A DNA stretch of 64,000 nucleotides from Absidia repens (Eukaryota; Mucoromycota; Mucoromycetes; Mucorales; Cunninghamellaceae), in contig MCGE01000008.1 of the NCBI GenBank assembly GCA_002105175.1, positions 806,001-870,000 of the forward strand, in the 5' to 3' direction. Positions 51,225 to 62,813 of this stretch are shown here, one piece after another. The notes below the pieces were generated by a model that was not told where the DNA came from, did not search any database, and worked only from the letters and a program-made list of their open reading frames with translations. The translations under genes were made by a program, and so were the position numbers. Each line of letters starts with the position of its first letter. Position 1 is the stretch's first letter.

Positions 51225-51493
51225 ATGATAAACCCAACAACACGTATTTATTATTGCATAGTTTAGTCTTGTTGTAGTGTTAGTTAAAAATATTAGCATT
51301 GGTTTTTGTATATGTATTCTATTTTTTTATTTTACTCATTTTGCATATTGATGATTTTTTGGATTGTTTTTCCTTGTATGGTCTCAAAAATAAAACAGAT
51401 GTACTGAATAAACAATTGTTTTGAAATATTACAACCAAGCTCTCTTGATTTCCGTTGCTTTTTGTTGTTGTTGTTGTTGTTGTTGTTTTCTGG

Positions 51494-51533
<40 letters not shown>

Positions 51534-53411
51534 AAAACTAAAATTAATAGTATGCTATATTCTTATTGAAGGTGCGTGGGAAGTGTTTTTGGCGGTGAAG
51601 AAATGCAGCAATGAGTATGATATGGAGTAGAAGTCTTATTACTGTGCGATGGGAGCATGGAATATAATGCAGTTCAGCGATTTTTTATATTCAATATTGA
51701 AACGTCTTCATCGTTACAAAAACTTGTTCCACTGGGTGTCAGGGTGAGGTTGTGGAATGTGGTTTTTGATGAAGTTAGACAATCCTCAACTATTTTGCAT
51801 CGCAGTAGATGGCCTCTTGGGATCTAGCTGACCCGGTTTGGGCTACCTTTATTATTTTCATTATTTTTATTACTACATCACGAGCAAAAAATAAAAAGTA
51901 AAATAACGAGCTTAATATATGCGGTATGTTCAGCCTAGTGGAGGTTACGCTAGCACCACGTAACGGAAAAAAGTTACGCCTCTATTGAGTATGACCAAGA
52001 ACTGTCAACCGGTCATTAGGCCTCAAGGGTGGCTCGAGTAGTCAATGATAAGCTGGAAAGCAGTGGAAAATACTCTATGGGGGAAGGCTACATGCACAGC
52101 GCTATTCAGACTCATTTATTGATAGTACATGATCTGACGATGTATGTAAGACTGCCAATCAGCTCATGGGTTTTTAGGAAGAAACGTGGTTATAGCAGGT
52201 GAACTAAAGAGTAAGTGTTTAATAGGAAAACCACAAACCAACTACAATAGCAATATTGCTCATTATCAAATGGGTCAGAGGTCTGTTAATAAATGCATAT
52301 TTTATTGAAGCACATTGAGAGATACTAAAGCTAAGGACGAGGAATTCATTGTAACAATGGATTCAATGAAAAGGATCAATTGGAGGAACAGCGACTACAG
52401 TAATCTTTGAGGGAAGTTAAATACTATTCTAATGGAAGGCTGTCTTTTTTTTTTTTTTTATTGAAACATAACAAACGATCAAAACGCTAGTCAAACGAGA
52501 TTGATTGCTAGTGAAAAAAAAAGGAATCTATGTACCAGTCATGAGAGAGACTAATGCGACATATTTCATTGAAGAATTTAAAACAAGACATATTTTATTC
52601 AGATGCAAAAACAAACTATGGTCAAACTAAGACTAAACTAATCTAATGAAGGCTCAAAAAAGCCAACTAATGGTGGTTCCAAATCCCGAATCCAAAATGA
52701 AAGGGTTTCCCCATGCATGTAGTAATCCCTGAGCTGAAACCTCTTCTAAACTAGTCCTGACACTAATCTGAGTTCAACATTGCTCCATAGAAGTTGAATG
52801 AGGGAGAAAAAATGGAAGAAGAAAAAATAAGGAGAAAGAGAGCCGAAAAAATAAAGAAGTCGAGAGAGAAAATAAAATACTTCACGTGGGCGGGATTTGA
52901 AAGATTTCCTAGTCCAAAATGCTTCAATGAGGGATTTTCCGGTTCATGCGAATTGATCTTCGTAGACGACATGGTATACCTGCCTACTTTCTTCAATCCC
53001 CAGACCCTCTCTCCGTACTATGTATTCCACTTTAGGATACCGTAAATAATTATTGTCTATACCACAAAAAAAAAAACTCGATAAAGCTCCCAGACCACTT
53101 TTAAGATATGATACGATGAGTGATCCAATCCCAGCAGTGCATATGTTGGAGCATAAATTTGCATCCTTAGTGATTTAATACCCTTTAAAAACCATATATA
53201 TTCCCTTCCAATCAATATCACCTCGAATGATTTCCATCCTACACCGCATCAATCATGATCAAGCTAAAATTCAAGCCACCTAAGTACTATAAAGTAAAAT
53301 TTTATTTATTCTAATTATTATATAAAGAAGGGTCAAGGCAAAAAAATATACAAAGCTATAACTAAATGGAGGGCAGGGGAAGGAGAGAGCAACTAAATAC
53401 TACATATTAAT
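51225..53411. other. Repeat-bearing intergenic region
   Basis: 2.2 kb between convergent genes, with a TTG repeat (about 51463-51486), a 37-nt T run (51496-51532), a small inverted repeat CGTAAC/GTTACG (51959-51978) and repeat copy G. No supported gene. Confidence 0.55.
52275..52905 (+). repeat. Dispersed repeat, copy G (near full length)
   Basis: About 630 bp in plus orientation, well preserved. It has ATTTTATTGAAGCACATTGAG, GAGAGAGACTAATGCGACA, AAAGGGTTTCCCCATGCAT, then CACGTG at 52883-52888 followed by GGCGGGATTTGAA. With copies D and F it fixes the order of the modules. Confidence 0.85.
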
Positions 53412-55522
53412 TCAAGTGTCTTTTCTTGAGAATGCCAAAGACGACCTACCAAAGATTTTTTTAAGTAAGAATAAAAAAGTAAATTAATCCCTGTGGACTT
53501 CAATATCGCAAACTTGATTCTTTTATCGTGTCCCATCACTTACATTTTCGATCCGTTGTTCAATTTTGACATAAAAGCATCTTCCATGGCAGATTGTGTT
53601 ACGGAATAGTCTAAAAAAAGGGATTAAATCGATTAGTCTTTTCTAAGTTCCTTAATAAAAAAGCGCTTACCTGATAAATCACTGAATGACGATCCTACAG
53701 AATTGAGAGCACTGTTCGCATCTTTATTTGATTCGTCCGACGGTTGCGTTGTAGGAACGCGACTAAGATTTGGCCCAAATACCATTTTCGCCTTGTCATT
53801 GCTGCTGGTATCGCTCGCATCGTCATTGTTACTGTTTGTTGATTTGTTTTCATTTGAAGACTCTTCGGATATATTTTGACGTTCCGTCTCCATGCTAACC
53901 TGCGTCGCGTCTTGTTCAGATGTATTGTTCGATAGATTGGCAGTTTCTTGTTGCAATGGTGATGATGATGATGGTAACGATGGTGATGCAGATGGCTCCC
54001 GCAATATTGAAGCTGCTAATATGGTGTGTGGTGAATATCGCTGAGATGTACTGAGGGGGCTGGTCGATTTTGATGAACTAAAGGCCGGACTTGATAATGC
54101 TGATCTACTTTGATGAGATGATGCGCGGAGACTGTTGAGTAATTGAGACCCCTCCATTTTTCTAGATGGTAAAAAGGCCGGTTCTTCTAGCTGTAACTTC
54201 ATATTTTCAAAATGCCTGCTGAATCCATCATCGTCATCATCGTCAGCGTCATTATGGCTGCTGTTGTTGGTCAAATCGCCTCCATCAATACCAGTATGGT
54301 CTACGTCGTTTGTGTCGTGGTCATTGTCATCCATATCATTCAATCCACCTTCATTATGTTCCTTTCCGTAGTACCTTGACGTCAATTCATTGCTTCCATG
54401 ATTCACATCTTTCCGAATACTTCTGTCACTTGGCTGGCTGGTAATATGGGCGTCTGATGATCGATAAAGTGCATTTTGTTGAGGACTAGCGTAATTAGAG
54501 TGTTCTTCGTGGTCAGATAATGGTGTCAAATCGGTGTCGTTCAAATTATTGCCACTGTTGATGGATTTGTTCCTAGGCGATATGTTGGATATAGTGGAAA
54601 GTATCATAGAGTCATCGTGTATCGATTGTTGGTATCGATTTATCGGTGCTGTTGCCATTGCTGTCGCTTCAATGTCCATGCTAGAAGAAGTAATCGACCT
54701 ATGAGTTGTTGTTGAAGGTTGATCGTATGTCTGCTTAGAATTTGGAGAGTTGCGTAAAGAGGTGGAACTAGCTGAACCAGCCATAGGTTCGTTCGTGTTG
54801 GTAACTGATTGGGTTGTTGCCGGCGGTGGAGAAGTTGGGGTGTACTCATCATTCTGCTGTTCTAGTGCATCCTTCCATACTGTCGAGCTTCGTAGTAGTT
54901 GTTGTGTTCGTGAAGATGAAGATGATGAAGAAATTGGCTGCACTAAATTATTTGAAGAATAATATTAGTATTATATTGATTCCTCATTATACTATGGCGA
55001 TGTGTTGCTTACCTTGTCTCTGACTCGATGGCCTACTAGATCGCTGTGTGTTGCTCGAAGATGTTGAAGTCATTACTGCTGGAGGTGGCGACGAGGAGAT
55101 GGCGGTAGGTTTTCCGGCTTCACTTAAACGAAGTTGCTGTTGAATTCCGCGAAGTTGAGTTTCATACATGAATGCCGCATGACGAACCAGATATGACGTT
55201 GGAACTCCAAATTGCTCTGCAATATAATTCCCTAGATGTCAATTAAATGTCAAATAAATATACAGAACATTTTCGCTATTGAATAAAGCAATTGCTTACA
55301 ATCAGTATGTTTTTGATTCATATGCTTCCACAGTTGTTGTTCCATATCATCTGTCCATACTACCTTTGAAACAAAAGAATGTTAGAAGTTCTGTATTTTG
55401 GTAATTCACAAAATATCTTCAGATTTTTGAATCCAACTTACCGGAGGAGGTTCGACAAAATCAGAAGGTCGCTTGAAAGGTAACTTTATGACAACATGCA
55501 TAACGTCCTTTTCTAGACCCAT
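53412..55522 (-). CDS. ATG29: Autophagy protein Atg29
   Basis: Coding exons (minus strand) 55442-55522, 55300-55363, 55013-55231, 53671-54942, 53544-53610 and 53412-53445 join to 578 residues. The N-terminal Atg29 domain is clear: VVIKLPFKRPSDFVEPPPVV, then LWKHMNQKHTDWNYIAEQFG and VPTSYLVRHAAFMYETQL. The C-terminal SVTQSAMEDAFMSKLNNGSK also fits Atg29. The domain works with Atg17 and Atg31 at the phagophore assembly site. A long Ser/Asn/Asp-rich disordered middle, mostly in one 1272-nt exon, makes it much longer than the yeast protein (about 210 residues). Confidence 0.88.
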
Positions 55523-56506
55523 TGTAATGACTGTATTTTTTAAGAGAAGGTAATGCAGAAGACGGTAAATATTTATGGAAATCTGATTTTTCAGTACACG
55601 TTTTTAAATGCCGCACGGAAGGTGAAATTTCGCATGCATTGATTTTTTGATAAAAAAAAAAAAAAAAGAAGTACGGTCATCTAAGTGTAATACACTGTTT
55701 ATATTCACATGAGCCATCTAAATCAGCAAGAAATCATAAAAATTTATACTGAGAACCCTCCAAACCAATGAAATAATAACAATCATCATGGTAATAATAA
55801 ATCACGATGACGATCATAATGGCATCAGCGGGTGAGTGATCTGTTAGAATGGCTGATCCCTCCATTTTTTTTTTAAATCATGCATTTTTACCTGCCAGTA
55901 TGTAGGATGCAATCAAATTGAGATTCTATCTCTGCCTAGTGTTCTTCTTGGTAAATGCTAATCGATAGCGTCCTCTCATGCTTCTATAACCCGCCGTCCA
56001 ATACTTTTGCACAAAGTCATTGTGTCGTCCGTTCTCTAACATAATTGAGCTCCCCGCTAGGAAAATGAGTTCTAACGAGTCACTTTGGACCCCTAGAAAC
56101 TTGTTTTCATACCAAGGCACTTTCAAAATAGTAACAACAAAAATACCTCTCTCCCCTTATATTTCTGAGTCACCCAAGCTAATTTGATGAATTTGTTCGC
56201 TTTTGCCTTTCTCTCCCCCCCCACACACACTTCCATCCTTAGCGAAAGCGTAGCAGCACTATATCTGTCACTGACATATATAAAAAACGAATTAATAAAA
56301 TTATAAATTGGACACACAATGGTGTGCAGCAAAAACAAGCAAAAAAAAAAAAAAACGCTTTCCAGATTAATCTCAGGCAAATTCATTAACATAATCCATA
56401 GTCAAGTAAAATTTTATTATATGATATACAAAATAATGACAAAAATAAATAATATAGCTAAAAATCAAAATAACAAACGAATCATCTGTTTGATAGCCAC
56501 ATTTGT
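55523..56506. other. Intergenic region with a small protein-like frame
   Basis: 984 bp between two minus-strand genes. A minus-strand frame (55926-56126) codes for 66 residues with protein-like composition (for example QKYWTAGYRSMRGRYRLAFT), but no start exon or family is evident. It may be a relic. Nothing else was seen. Confidence 0.35.
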
Positions 56507-58313
56507 TCATTTGTGAATTACTTGTTTGCCAATAGCTTCTGGGTGAGCTACATCAAATTCCCGTCGAAGCATAGAAAAAACCAAATCAATCAATAATAAT
56601 ACTTGCCCAAGATTATAGACTAGTGTAATCGCATAATAAAAATTGGCATTGCCGCTTCCAGCGTAGATCCACAGATGCCAAAAGATAGGCGCCAGTACAG
56701 AAGAATAAAGGAAGAGATTTGCCACTAAAAAGCCATATCGACAGTCTAAGAAAACAAAATTACTTTGTTAAATAATCCCCCCCTTTCAACATTCTGTCTA
56801 CTTTTTGTTCCAAGCCTACATTTGAAGAGTTCATCATGAACAGGTACTAAAGCGAGATAGAGAGTCACATCACCCACTGATGGATAGCTTTTGAACACAG
56901 CTACAATACCGCAAAGAATAGTCAGGACGAATACAGGGTGATGTCTAAAAAACAAAACAAAACGAACCAATGTAAGTATCACGAGCCTCTGCCTTCTATT
57001 CCAATTCGTTGTAAATATTACCGGAATCGTATACAAAGTGGAGCTACAAAGATAAATGTATGGAATTGAAAAACCATCAAGAAAAAGGATCGGAATTGGT
57101 CAAAGATTTCAATAAAAAAGTACCAAAACATGCCAACGTTGGGGGTCAAGTCGGGTAAAAACAAGCTAACAAAACATATAATTAAGTGAATACCATATCG
57201 CATAGAAGTCCTGACAGATAATTTCTTCTTTCGACTTACATGACACCATAAGTGGCATTTAAAAAACCCCATGAACCGGTAGCCAATCTTGATAGACCAA
57301 GTAAAACCAGAAGAGAGCCAGTAAACGTAGCGATCGCCATGGACTAAAATGCCCCCCCCCCCAAACAATGTGTCAGTTTAATAGAGCACACACCATCAAC
57401 CACTGATCTCTTTGAATCTGTTTACCTTTGTACGCTCTGGGAGCATTAATATCAAAGGAGCAACTAACATGGCAGGGTAAACACTGAGATACGCGCCTAA
57501 AGCAATCCACATCATCGAGAATCCAAAATGCCCTATTTTTGAAAAGAAGACAACAACAACCCACACTGAGTATTCATCCCACGTGGTGCCATTATTTTTT
57601 GTATGATTTACCTAACAATGCCCAGAACAACGCCATAATAACACTAAGGTTGGTGAAGATAATAGTTGACCTTGATATGCAAGAGAGGATGGTGAGGGGG
57701 TTGAAGAGATAAAGCGCTGCGACGGTGGTAGGAAGAATGAGTGATATTTTGTTTTCGACAGCTAGTTTGGGTGAATCCTGTGCGCGCTGTTGTTTCATCG
57801 TAGTGATCTTTTGGAGAGTATGCGCTATGATAATATCTAGTACACTGTATAAAAGGAAGATGGCAGCATTAGGTAAATAGAATAGGAAGGAGAAGATAAC
57901 GAGAAGGAGGGGTGCCTAAGGAAAGAGAAATCATTACCATTGATTAGTCACACTAACAGCATCTACTTCTACTTTTCTATTGTATTATTATTACCTGATG
58001 AAATACACCACCGTCATACGGAGGGACATGGCTTTGATAGAGGAAGACGCCTTCGGTCACTATTTCAGGTATTATAGTATATGAATATGAATGGAAAAGG
58101 TTATAGATACGAACCTGATCAATATTTTTCTTTGAGGTACTTACATCGTTTGAAGCTGGTGACTGGCGTAGATAATTCTACACGTTGCAAAAGGGTATCG
58201 GATATAGCAGGTAAATTGAAAATAATCAGTCGAATAGTAATAGCAGCAACATATAGTAGAAGGGTGTTGCGTGATGACGACGTTCGTATCGAGGATGGTT
58301 TTGGAGGAGGCAT
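56507..58313 (-). CDS. GAB1: GPI transamidase subunit PIG-U (Cdc91/Gab1)
   Basis: Coding exons (minus strand) 58145-58313, 57995-58059, 57612-57915, 57426-57532, 57240-57343, 57022-57165, 56820-56944 and 56507-56745 give 418 residues. This polytopic ER protein belongs to the complex that attaches GPI anchors. Diagnostic segments: RVELSTPVTSFKR, SHVPPYDGGVFHQAPLL, LYLFNPLTILSCISRSTI, PDLTPNVGMFWYFFIEIFDQ, FKSYPSVGDVTLYLAL and FWHLWIYAGSGNANFYYA. The start at 58313 gives a 56-codon first exon; a TTG-initiated upstream frame is not plausible. About eight to nine membrane helices are visible. Confidence 0.95.
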
Positions 58314-58643
58314 AAAGATATGGATAAAAAAAAAAAAGAGAGAAAAAAAAATAAAGACGGAAGAAAAGGGAAGAAAATTAAAAAGCAACAGCAAAGAATA
58401 GGTCACTGAATAAAATCAAAGATATTGTATGCACGACTGTCAATTTTTGATAATATTTTATTGGAAAGAAGAGGATCAAAACACTGACAAACAACAAATC
58501 TAAACTACAATAATACAGTATATAATCAATAATCCACATAAACTACAACCAAATCAAATATATAAAAAGAGACCGACAGAGACACAGTTGGAAGTAGTTG
58601 TTGTAGTTTTAGTTGTTGTTTGTTATTGTTGTTGTTTTCCTTT

Positions 58644-59307
58644 TTAGTTGGCCTTCTTGCGGAAAGAGGAACCTTCAGTCAAACGGGCACGACCACCAGT
58701 GGGTTGGCACAAGACGGTACCGCAAGAGGAGCAGAGCACAACAGTTTGAGCATGGGAGAAGACAGTGCTGATGTTCAAACAACCTATCGAGAAAAAAAAA
58801 TCAGTTAGCAAAGGTAGCCTTCAAGTTCCCTATATTCACGTATCAATATTCATACCAGGGCACTTGACGTCCATGAAGTAAGAGTTGGGAGATTGCACAA
58901 GACGCTTGAGCTTGTGAGAGCGCTTTTCGTGTTCAACGGTAGGGTGAAGAAGATCGACGGCCAACTAAACATGACACAAAAAAAAACAAGAAAAAAAAGA
59001 GGTTAGTCCACATAACTTTCATTCTACCCGTTCGCTGCCCTGAATATTTATGTCAAAAGTAGGGAGAAATTGTATGATAGGAATTCAATCATGAAAATGA
59101 ATCCTCCTAACATGATACCCTATCTTTTTTTTTTTTGGACCTTTCACAAAATAAACATTCGTCCATCTGTCCATCCGTTCAAATATCCATCCATCCATCC
59201 ATTCATCCATCCAAATTACAACCGACATAATTTCATTTTCATATGCACTATTTCCCAATGATCACTCCCTCTTATCACAGTTTGGTGGATTTAAAACTTA
59301 CGGTCAT
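58644..59307 (-). CDS. RPS27: 40S ribosomal protein S27 (eS27)
   Basis: Coding exons (minus strand) 59302-59307, 58856-58964 and 58644-58783 give 84 residues. The first coding exon is six bases (Met-Thr), as in other eS27 genes with an early intron. The sequence [44 protein letters not shown] and [20 protein letters not shown] contains the C4 zinc finger (CPGC and CSSC pairs). Codon use is highly biased. Intron 1 (58965-59301) is long and contains GGAT repeats (plus-strand CCATCC at 59163-59211). Confidence 0.96.
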
Positions 59308-59449
59308 GATGCTGATGTCTCGTAAAAGGGAAGAACAAAACCGAATTTCAATGACACCACCCATTTATCGCCTGCCCCGCCTCAAGTGTTTAAACACCGC
59401 ACCATTTTTGTAAGCCCCGATACAATCAATTCAAAAAAAAAAAGCTATA

Positions 59450-61337
59450 TCATATACTAAAGATAATATATTTATTTGCAGATATAAAGTATAATGAATA
59501 TAAATAAAAACGAAATAAATCACTAAACTGTCCTTCAAATTTCCATTCAAATTGTATCGTCAGCATCCTTAGACGACCATGAGGTTTCGAGGTATCACCA
59601 AATTCCAGCACGCGACGACGAATTGCCATCCATATCCGGTGAATGTCATTGTTATTGAACTTGTAATTTTTGATCATACGCCTAATTGCCACCAGATTTT
59701 CCTGTCGAAGAACCTTGAGTTGGAGGATCCGTCCCTTTCGTCGCCACATCCCACGACCAAGCACCACAGCATCGAATAAGCGCTAGCGCCCAGACAAGTC
59801 CTTGAAAATCTCATACCGTTCATTGATGGACACATTGTGACACCATACAAAGACACCAAGAGTGACCACGGCAACAAAAAATCCAAAAAATATGCCAGCA
59901 AGAATCGCATACCACGCCCATAGAAAGCTAAGCAATATAAATGAGAGCAAGTAATGCCAGTCCAAAAAAGAATTTGTTTTGGGCATGCACATCTTCATAG
60001 ATTTCAGATTTGCCCGTAAGGTAGCTGGCCACATAAAGGGGATGATGGATCAAGCCCAGCCAAAATGAGGGAAGATCAATCAGAGAAACCACTGTACGTT
60101 GTAAGAGTTCCACCGTTGTCCATGCTGCTGCGATACTTTTTTCATTGTAGTTGGCGATATATGAATCTTTGAGTTGCAAGTCCTCCAGCTCCATGTCATA
60201 CACAAGAAGATTATGTTGTAATATCGCAGTTGGTTGAATCCTTCGCACCAATTTGAATCATACAATATATCAAAAAAAATAAATAAACCATATCAGTACT
60301 TATTTCCGTTAAGAAACAGAACAAAACAAAAGGTTATACCTTTGAGTCACTTATGCATAGTCCTTCGTCAATCCGTTTTCACCAGGGAACAATAGATGAC
60401 GAGCCATTTCAGCAGAATCACGAATATCCCAATTAGGATTATTCACAGTCAATTTTTCAGAGGCTATTTCGATGTTCCTTGTCTGCTGCTTGGCACCATA
60501 TAGATTTTTAAGTACTTGTCGACAGATATAGGTTCGCCATATCTATTTGTAAATCAGGCGAGTAAGCAGAGTGCTATGTTAGTTTGACAATAAAAGGATG
60601 TATAACAGTACATGGGGGAGTTACCTGACAATAACCACACTTCGGTGTTCTGATTTATTGAGGTATACAACTCCAACGGGAAGGACGGCAGTTTGCTTTG
60701 GTAATAGACCCTTGAAATTTGGATGAGGATTTTCAGTCAGGAGTTTTGCATATTCTAAAGCAGCCTAAAAAATGATGACCAGTAAATAAAACCCATTGCT
60801 AGTTGCCATATTTATACCGCACTCCCAATTGATATTAAAAAAGAACTTACGAAACTGACGACGTCTTTATAGAGACGTAGACGAGGAAGTGTATGACTCG
60901 TGCCTTCAGGGAATAGAACCACCGCTTCGCCTAAACGAAGGACTTCAAAGGTAGAAGAATATAGTAGGGCATTTTCTTTTGTTGTTCGATCCACAGGTAC
61001 CGCACCATAATTTTTGAGGAGTAGTTTGGCGAAGGTGTGCTTTAACATGGTATACTTGGCTCAGTAATGTAAACGACGTTGTCCAAGGAAGGTCACTGAG
61101 AGTACTACTGGATCGACGATTATGTTGTGATGAGTAGCCGCCCTATAGCATTAAAATAATAATAAAAAAGGTAGAAGTATGAGTGAAAAAGAAAAGAAAA
61201 AACGTCCGAGAGTGATAAAGGTAGAATAGTTAACATAATTATAGAAAAATATCAAAGGAACAGTTCACTTACACAATCTGAGGCACGTCAGTTGGAGCAA
61301 GGTGAGCATTTTCTAGCTTACTATCAGCAAAACAAGA
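59450..61337 (-). pseudogene. Glycerol-3-phosphate acyltransferase (G3P/DHAP acyltransferase, Gpt2/Sct1-like), decayed
   Basis: The minus-strand remains keep family motifs in order: AATHHNIIVDP (acyltransferase HX4D), GAVPVDR, FPEGTSHTLPRLRLYKD, AVLPVGVVYLN, EKLTVNNPNWD, then membrane segments and FDAVVLGRGMWRRK. Several GT-AG junctions are still visible (for example donor at 61272, acceptor at 61144; the donor after DVVSF). The frame is broken: in-frame TGA at 61061-61063, a frameshift near 60503-60510, TAA at 60351-60353, a second frameshift near 59928-59960 and TAG at 59783-59785. No start exon was found. The intact enzyme would begin glycerolipid synthesis in the ER. Sequence errors could explain one lesion but hardly all five. 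Confidence 0.75.
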
Positions 61338-61790
61338 CTATAATTCAGCCCTAGTTATTAACAAACAAGCTCATGACCAATACCAAAGGGCATGGTATAA
61401 ATGAACGTGTGGGTAAAGTTGAAGTAAAAGAAGAGCATGCCTTTCCGAAAAAACTTGCGGCATTTCAGTGGCCGGCGTTTAAAATTGCCATTTTCTGCTC
61501 ATGTGGCAATTTTATAATAAAATAAAACGTAGATGGAACCCATGATTCATTCCTGTAAATAACTGTAATTATATTTCATAGACCTTTACTTGATAATCAG
61601 ACCAGTCACTTAATGGTTTCATGGTTGGTATAAATATGTCGTTTTATTTGTATGTCAAAAAAACTAATAAATAGGACCCTCTATTTTTTGCAAATTCCTT
61701 TTTTTTTTCTCTCTAATTATCATACTCATTACCAATTGAAATTTCCTTCCCTATCATAATATATATATTTATCTTTTGAAGAAAAACAAT
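61338..61790. other. Intergenic region / promoter of orphan gene
   Basis: 453 bp with a T-run near 61701 and TATATATATT at about 61761-61770, 20-30 bp before the next ATG. No gene was seen. Confidence 0.4.
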
Positions 61791-62621
61791 ATGAGCTACG
61801 CACAACAACCTACAGTTATCAAAGCTGAAACCACGCCAGCATCATATAATCCCTCCATTACCCCTGAAAAACCCATGCCCTTGTCGGGCTCTGAAAATGT
61901 TTCCTCATTTTCAAGAAATGAAGGCGTGCCCTCCTCATCACCTGAAGTTAAAGAAGCAGTAGAAGCAAAAGCTGTAGATTCTGCAGTTGCTGCATCCTCT
62001 GCTGCATCCTCTGGTGGATTTTTTGGATCTTTTCGAAAAAAGATGCGCTCGGCTGCAGGCATCGATTCACAATTCGTCAATCCCTATTTAGGTAAAGACC
62101 ATTCTGTTAGCAAGTTACCACCCTATGGACAGGAACAAACATCACCATCACCTGCCGGCTTGCATACGTCATCCATGATGCCACCACCGCTACAATCGCA
62201 ACCATATCCGTCCCAGCTACAAATGCAACAGCCTTGGTGTGATGATTTCTATCAACAACAACAACAACACCAGCAACTTGCCATGATGATGAATGGTATG
62301 TCCCCTCCTCCCCCTCCGGCCCCTTATGGTTCACCTTATGGAAATGGAATGCCTATGATGAATCCTGGTATGGTTGGTGGCTATTATGGTGGTGTTCCTC
62401 CCAATCATCGAGGCCCTGCCCCATTCTTATATCCTAGTAACAGCTTACTTGATTATGCGTACAGTATGCATGATCCATATCTTGGAGCAGGTCGCCCATA
62501 TTATGGCGCTGGCTATCATCCTCTTGCTGCTAGTGCCATGCCCGTTCAAGATAAACGATTGCTCCCTGAAAGAAATCATTTTAGCGCCGTTAAAGATATA
62601 TGGCAAACAAATCTTCAATAA
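61791..62621 (+). CDS. Low-complexity Pro/Met/Gln-rich protein, unknown
   Basis: A single-exon frame of 276 residues from the ATG at 61791 (the TTG codon at 61776 is not a likely start). The N-terminal third is Ser/Ala/Glu-rich. A short basic patch (GGFFGSFRKKMRSAAGI) follows, then Pro/Gln/Tyr/Gly-rich stretches including SPPPPPAPYGSPYG and HPLAASAMP, and a more ordinary C-terminus (VQDKRLLPERNHFSAVKDIW). No signal peptide or membrane helix is seen. No family is recognised. It may be a disordered adaptor or RNA-linked protein. The conserved-looking patches at both ends argue for a real gene. Confidence 0.6.
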   Translation: MSYAQQPTVIKAETTPASYNPSITPEKPMPLSGSENVSSFSRNEGVPSSSPEVKEAVEAKAVDSAVAASSAASSGGFFGSFRKKMRSAAGIDSQFVNPYLGKDHSVSKLPPYGQEQTSPSPAGLHTSSMMPPPLQSQPYPSQLQMQQPWCDDFYQQQQQHQQLAMMMNGMSPPPPPAPYGSPYGNGMPMMNPGMVGGYYGGVPPNHRGPAPFLYPSNSLLDYAYSMHDPYLGAGRPYYGAGYHPLAASAMPVQDKRLLPERNHFSAVKDIWQTNLQ

Positions 62622-62813
62622 AAAACAAAAAAATATATAGCAAATTTCGTCTTTTTTAGGCACCGGCGGAGCATAAACATTTCTGGGTGAAATCCGGTTT
62701 TCGTCATTTGAGCTTATTTTTTCTTTTCTTTTTTCTTTTTTCTACCTTCATTTCCTTCATTGTCCTTCTTCCAGTTAATTTTTTTTTTTTTTTTGGTTGT
62801 TGTTTTTCTGGAC

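Noticed and set aside
51959..51978. CGTAAC/GTTACG inverted repeat as a terminator hairpin
   Set aside because: A six-base stem far from any gene end in a eukaryotic gap has no clear role; probably chance.
59450..61337. Explaining the acyltransferase lesions by extra introns
   Set aside because: No GT-AG pairs of plausible length enclose the three stops or restore the frame at the two shifts.
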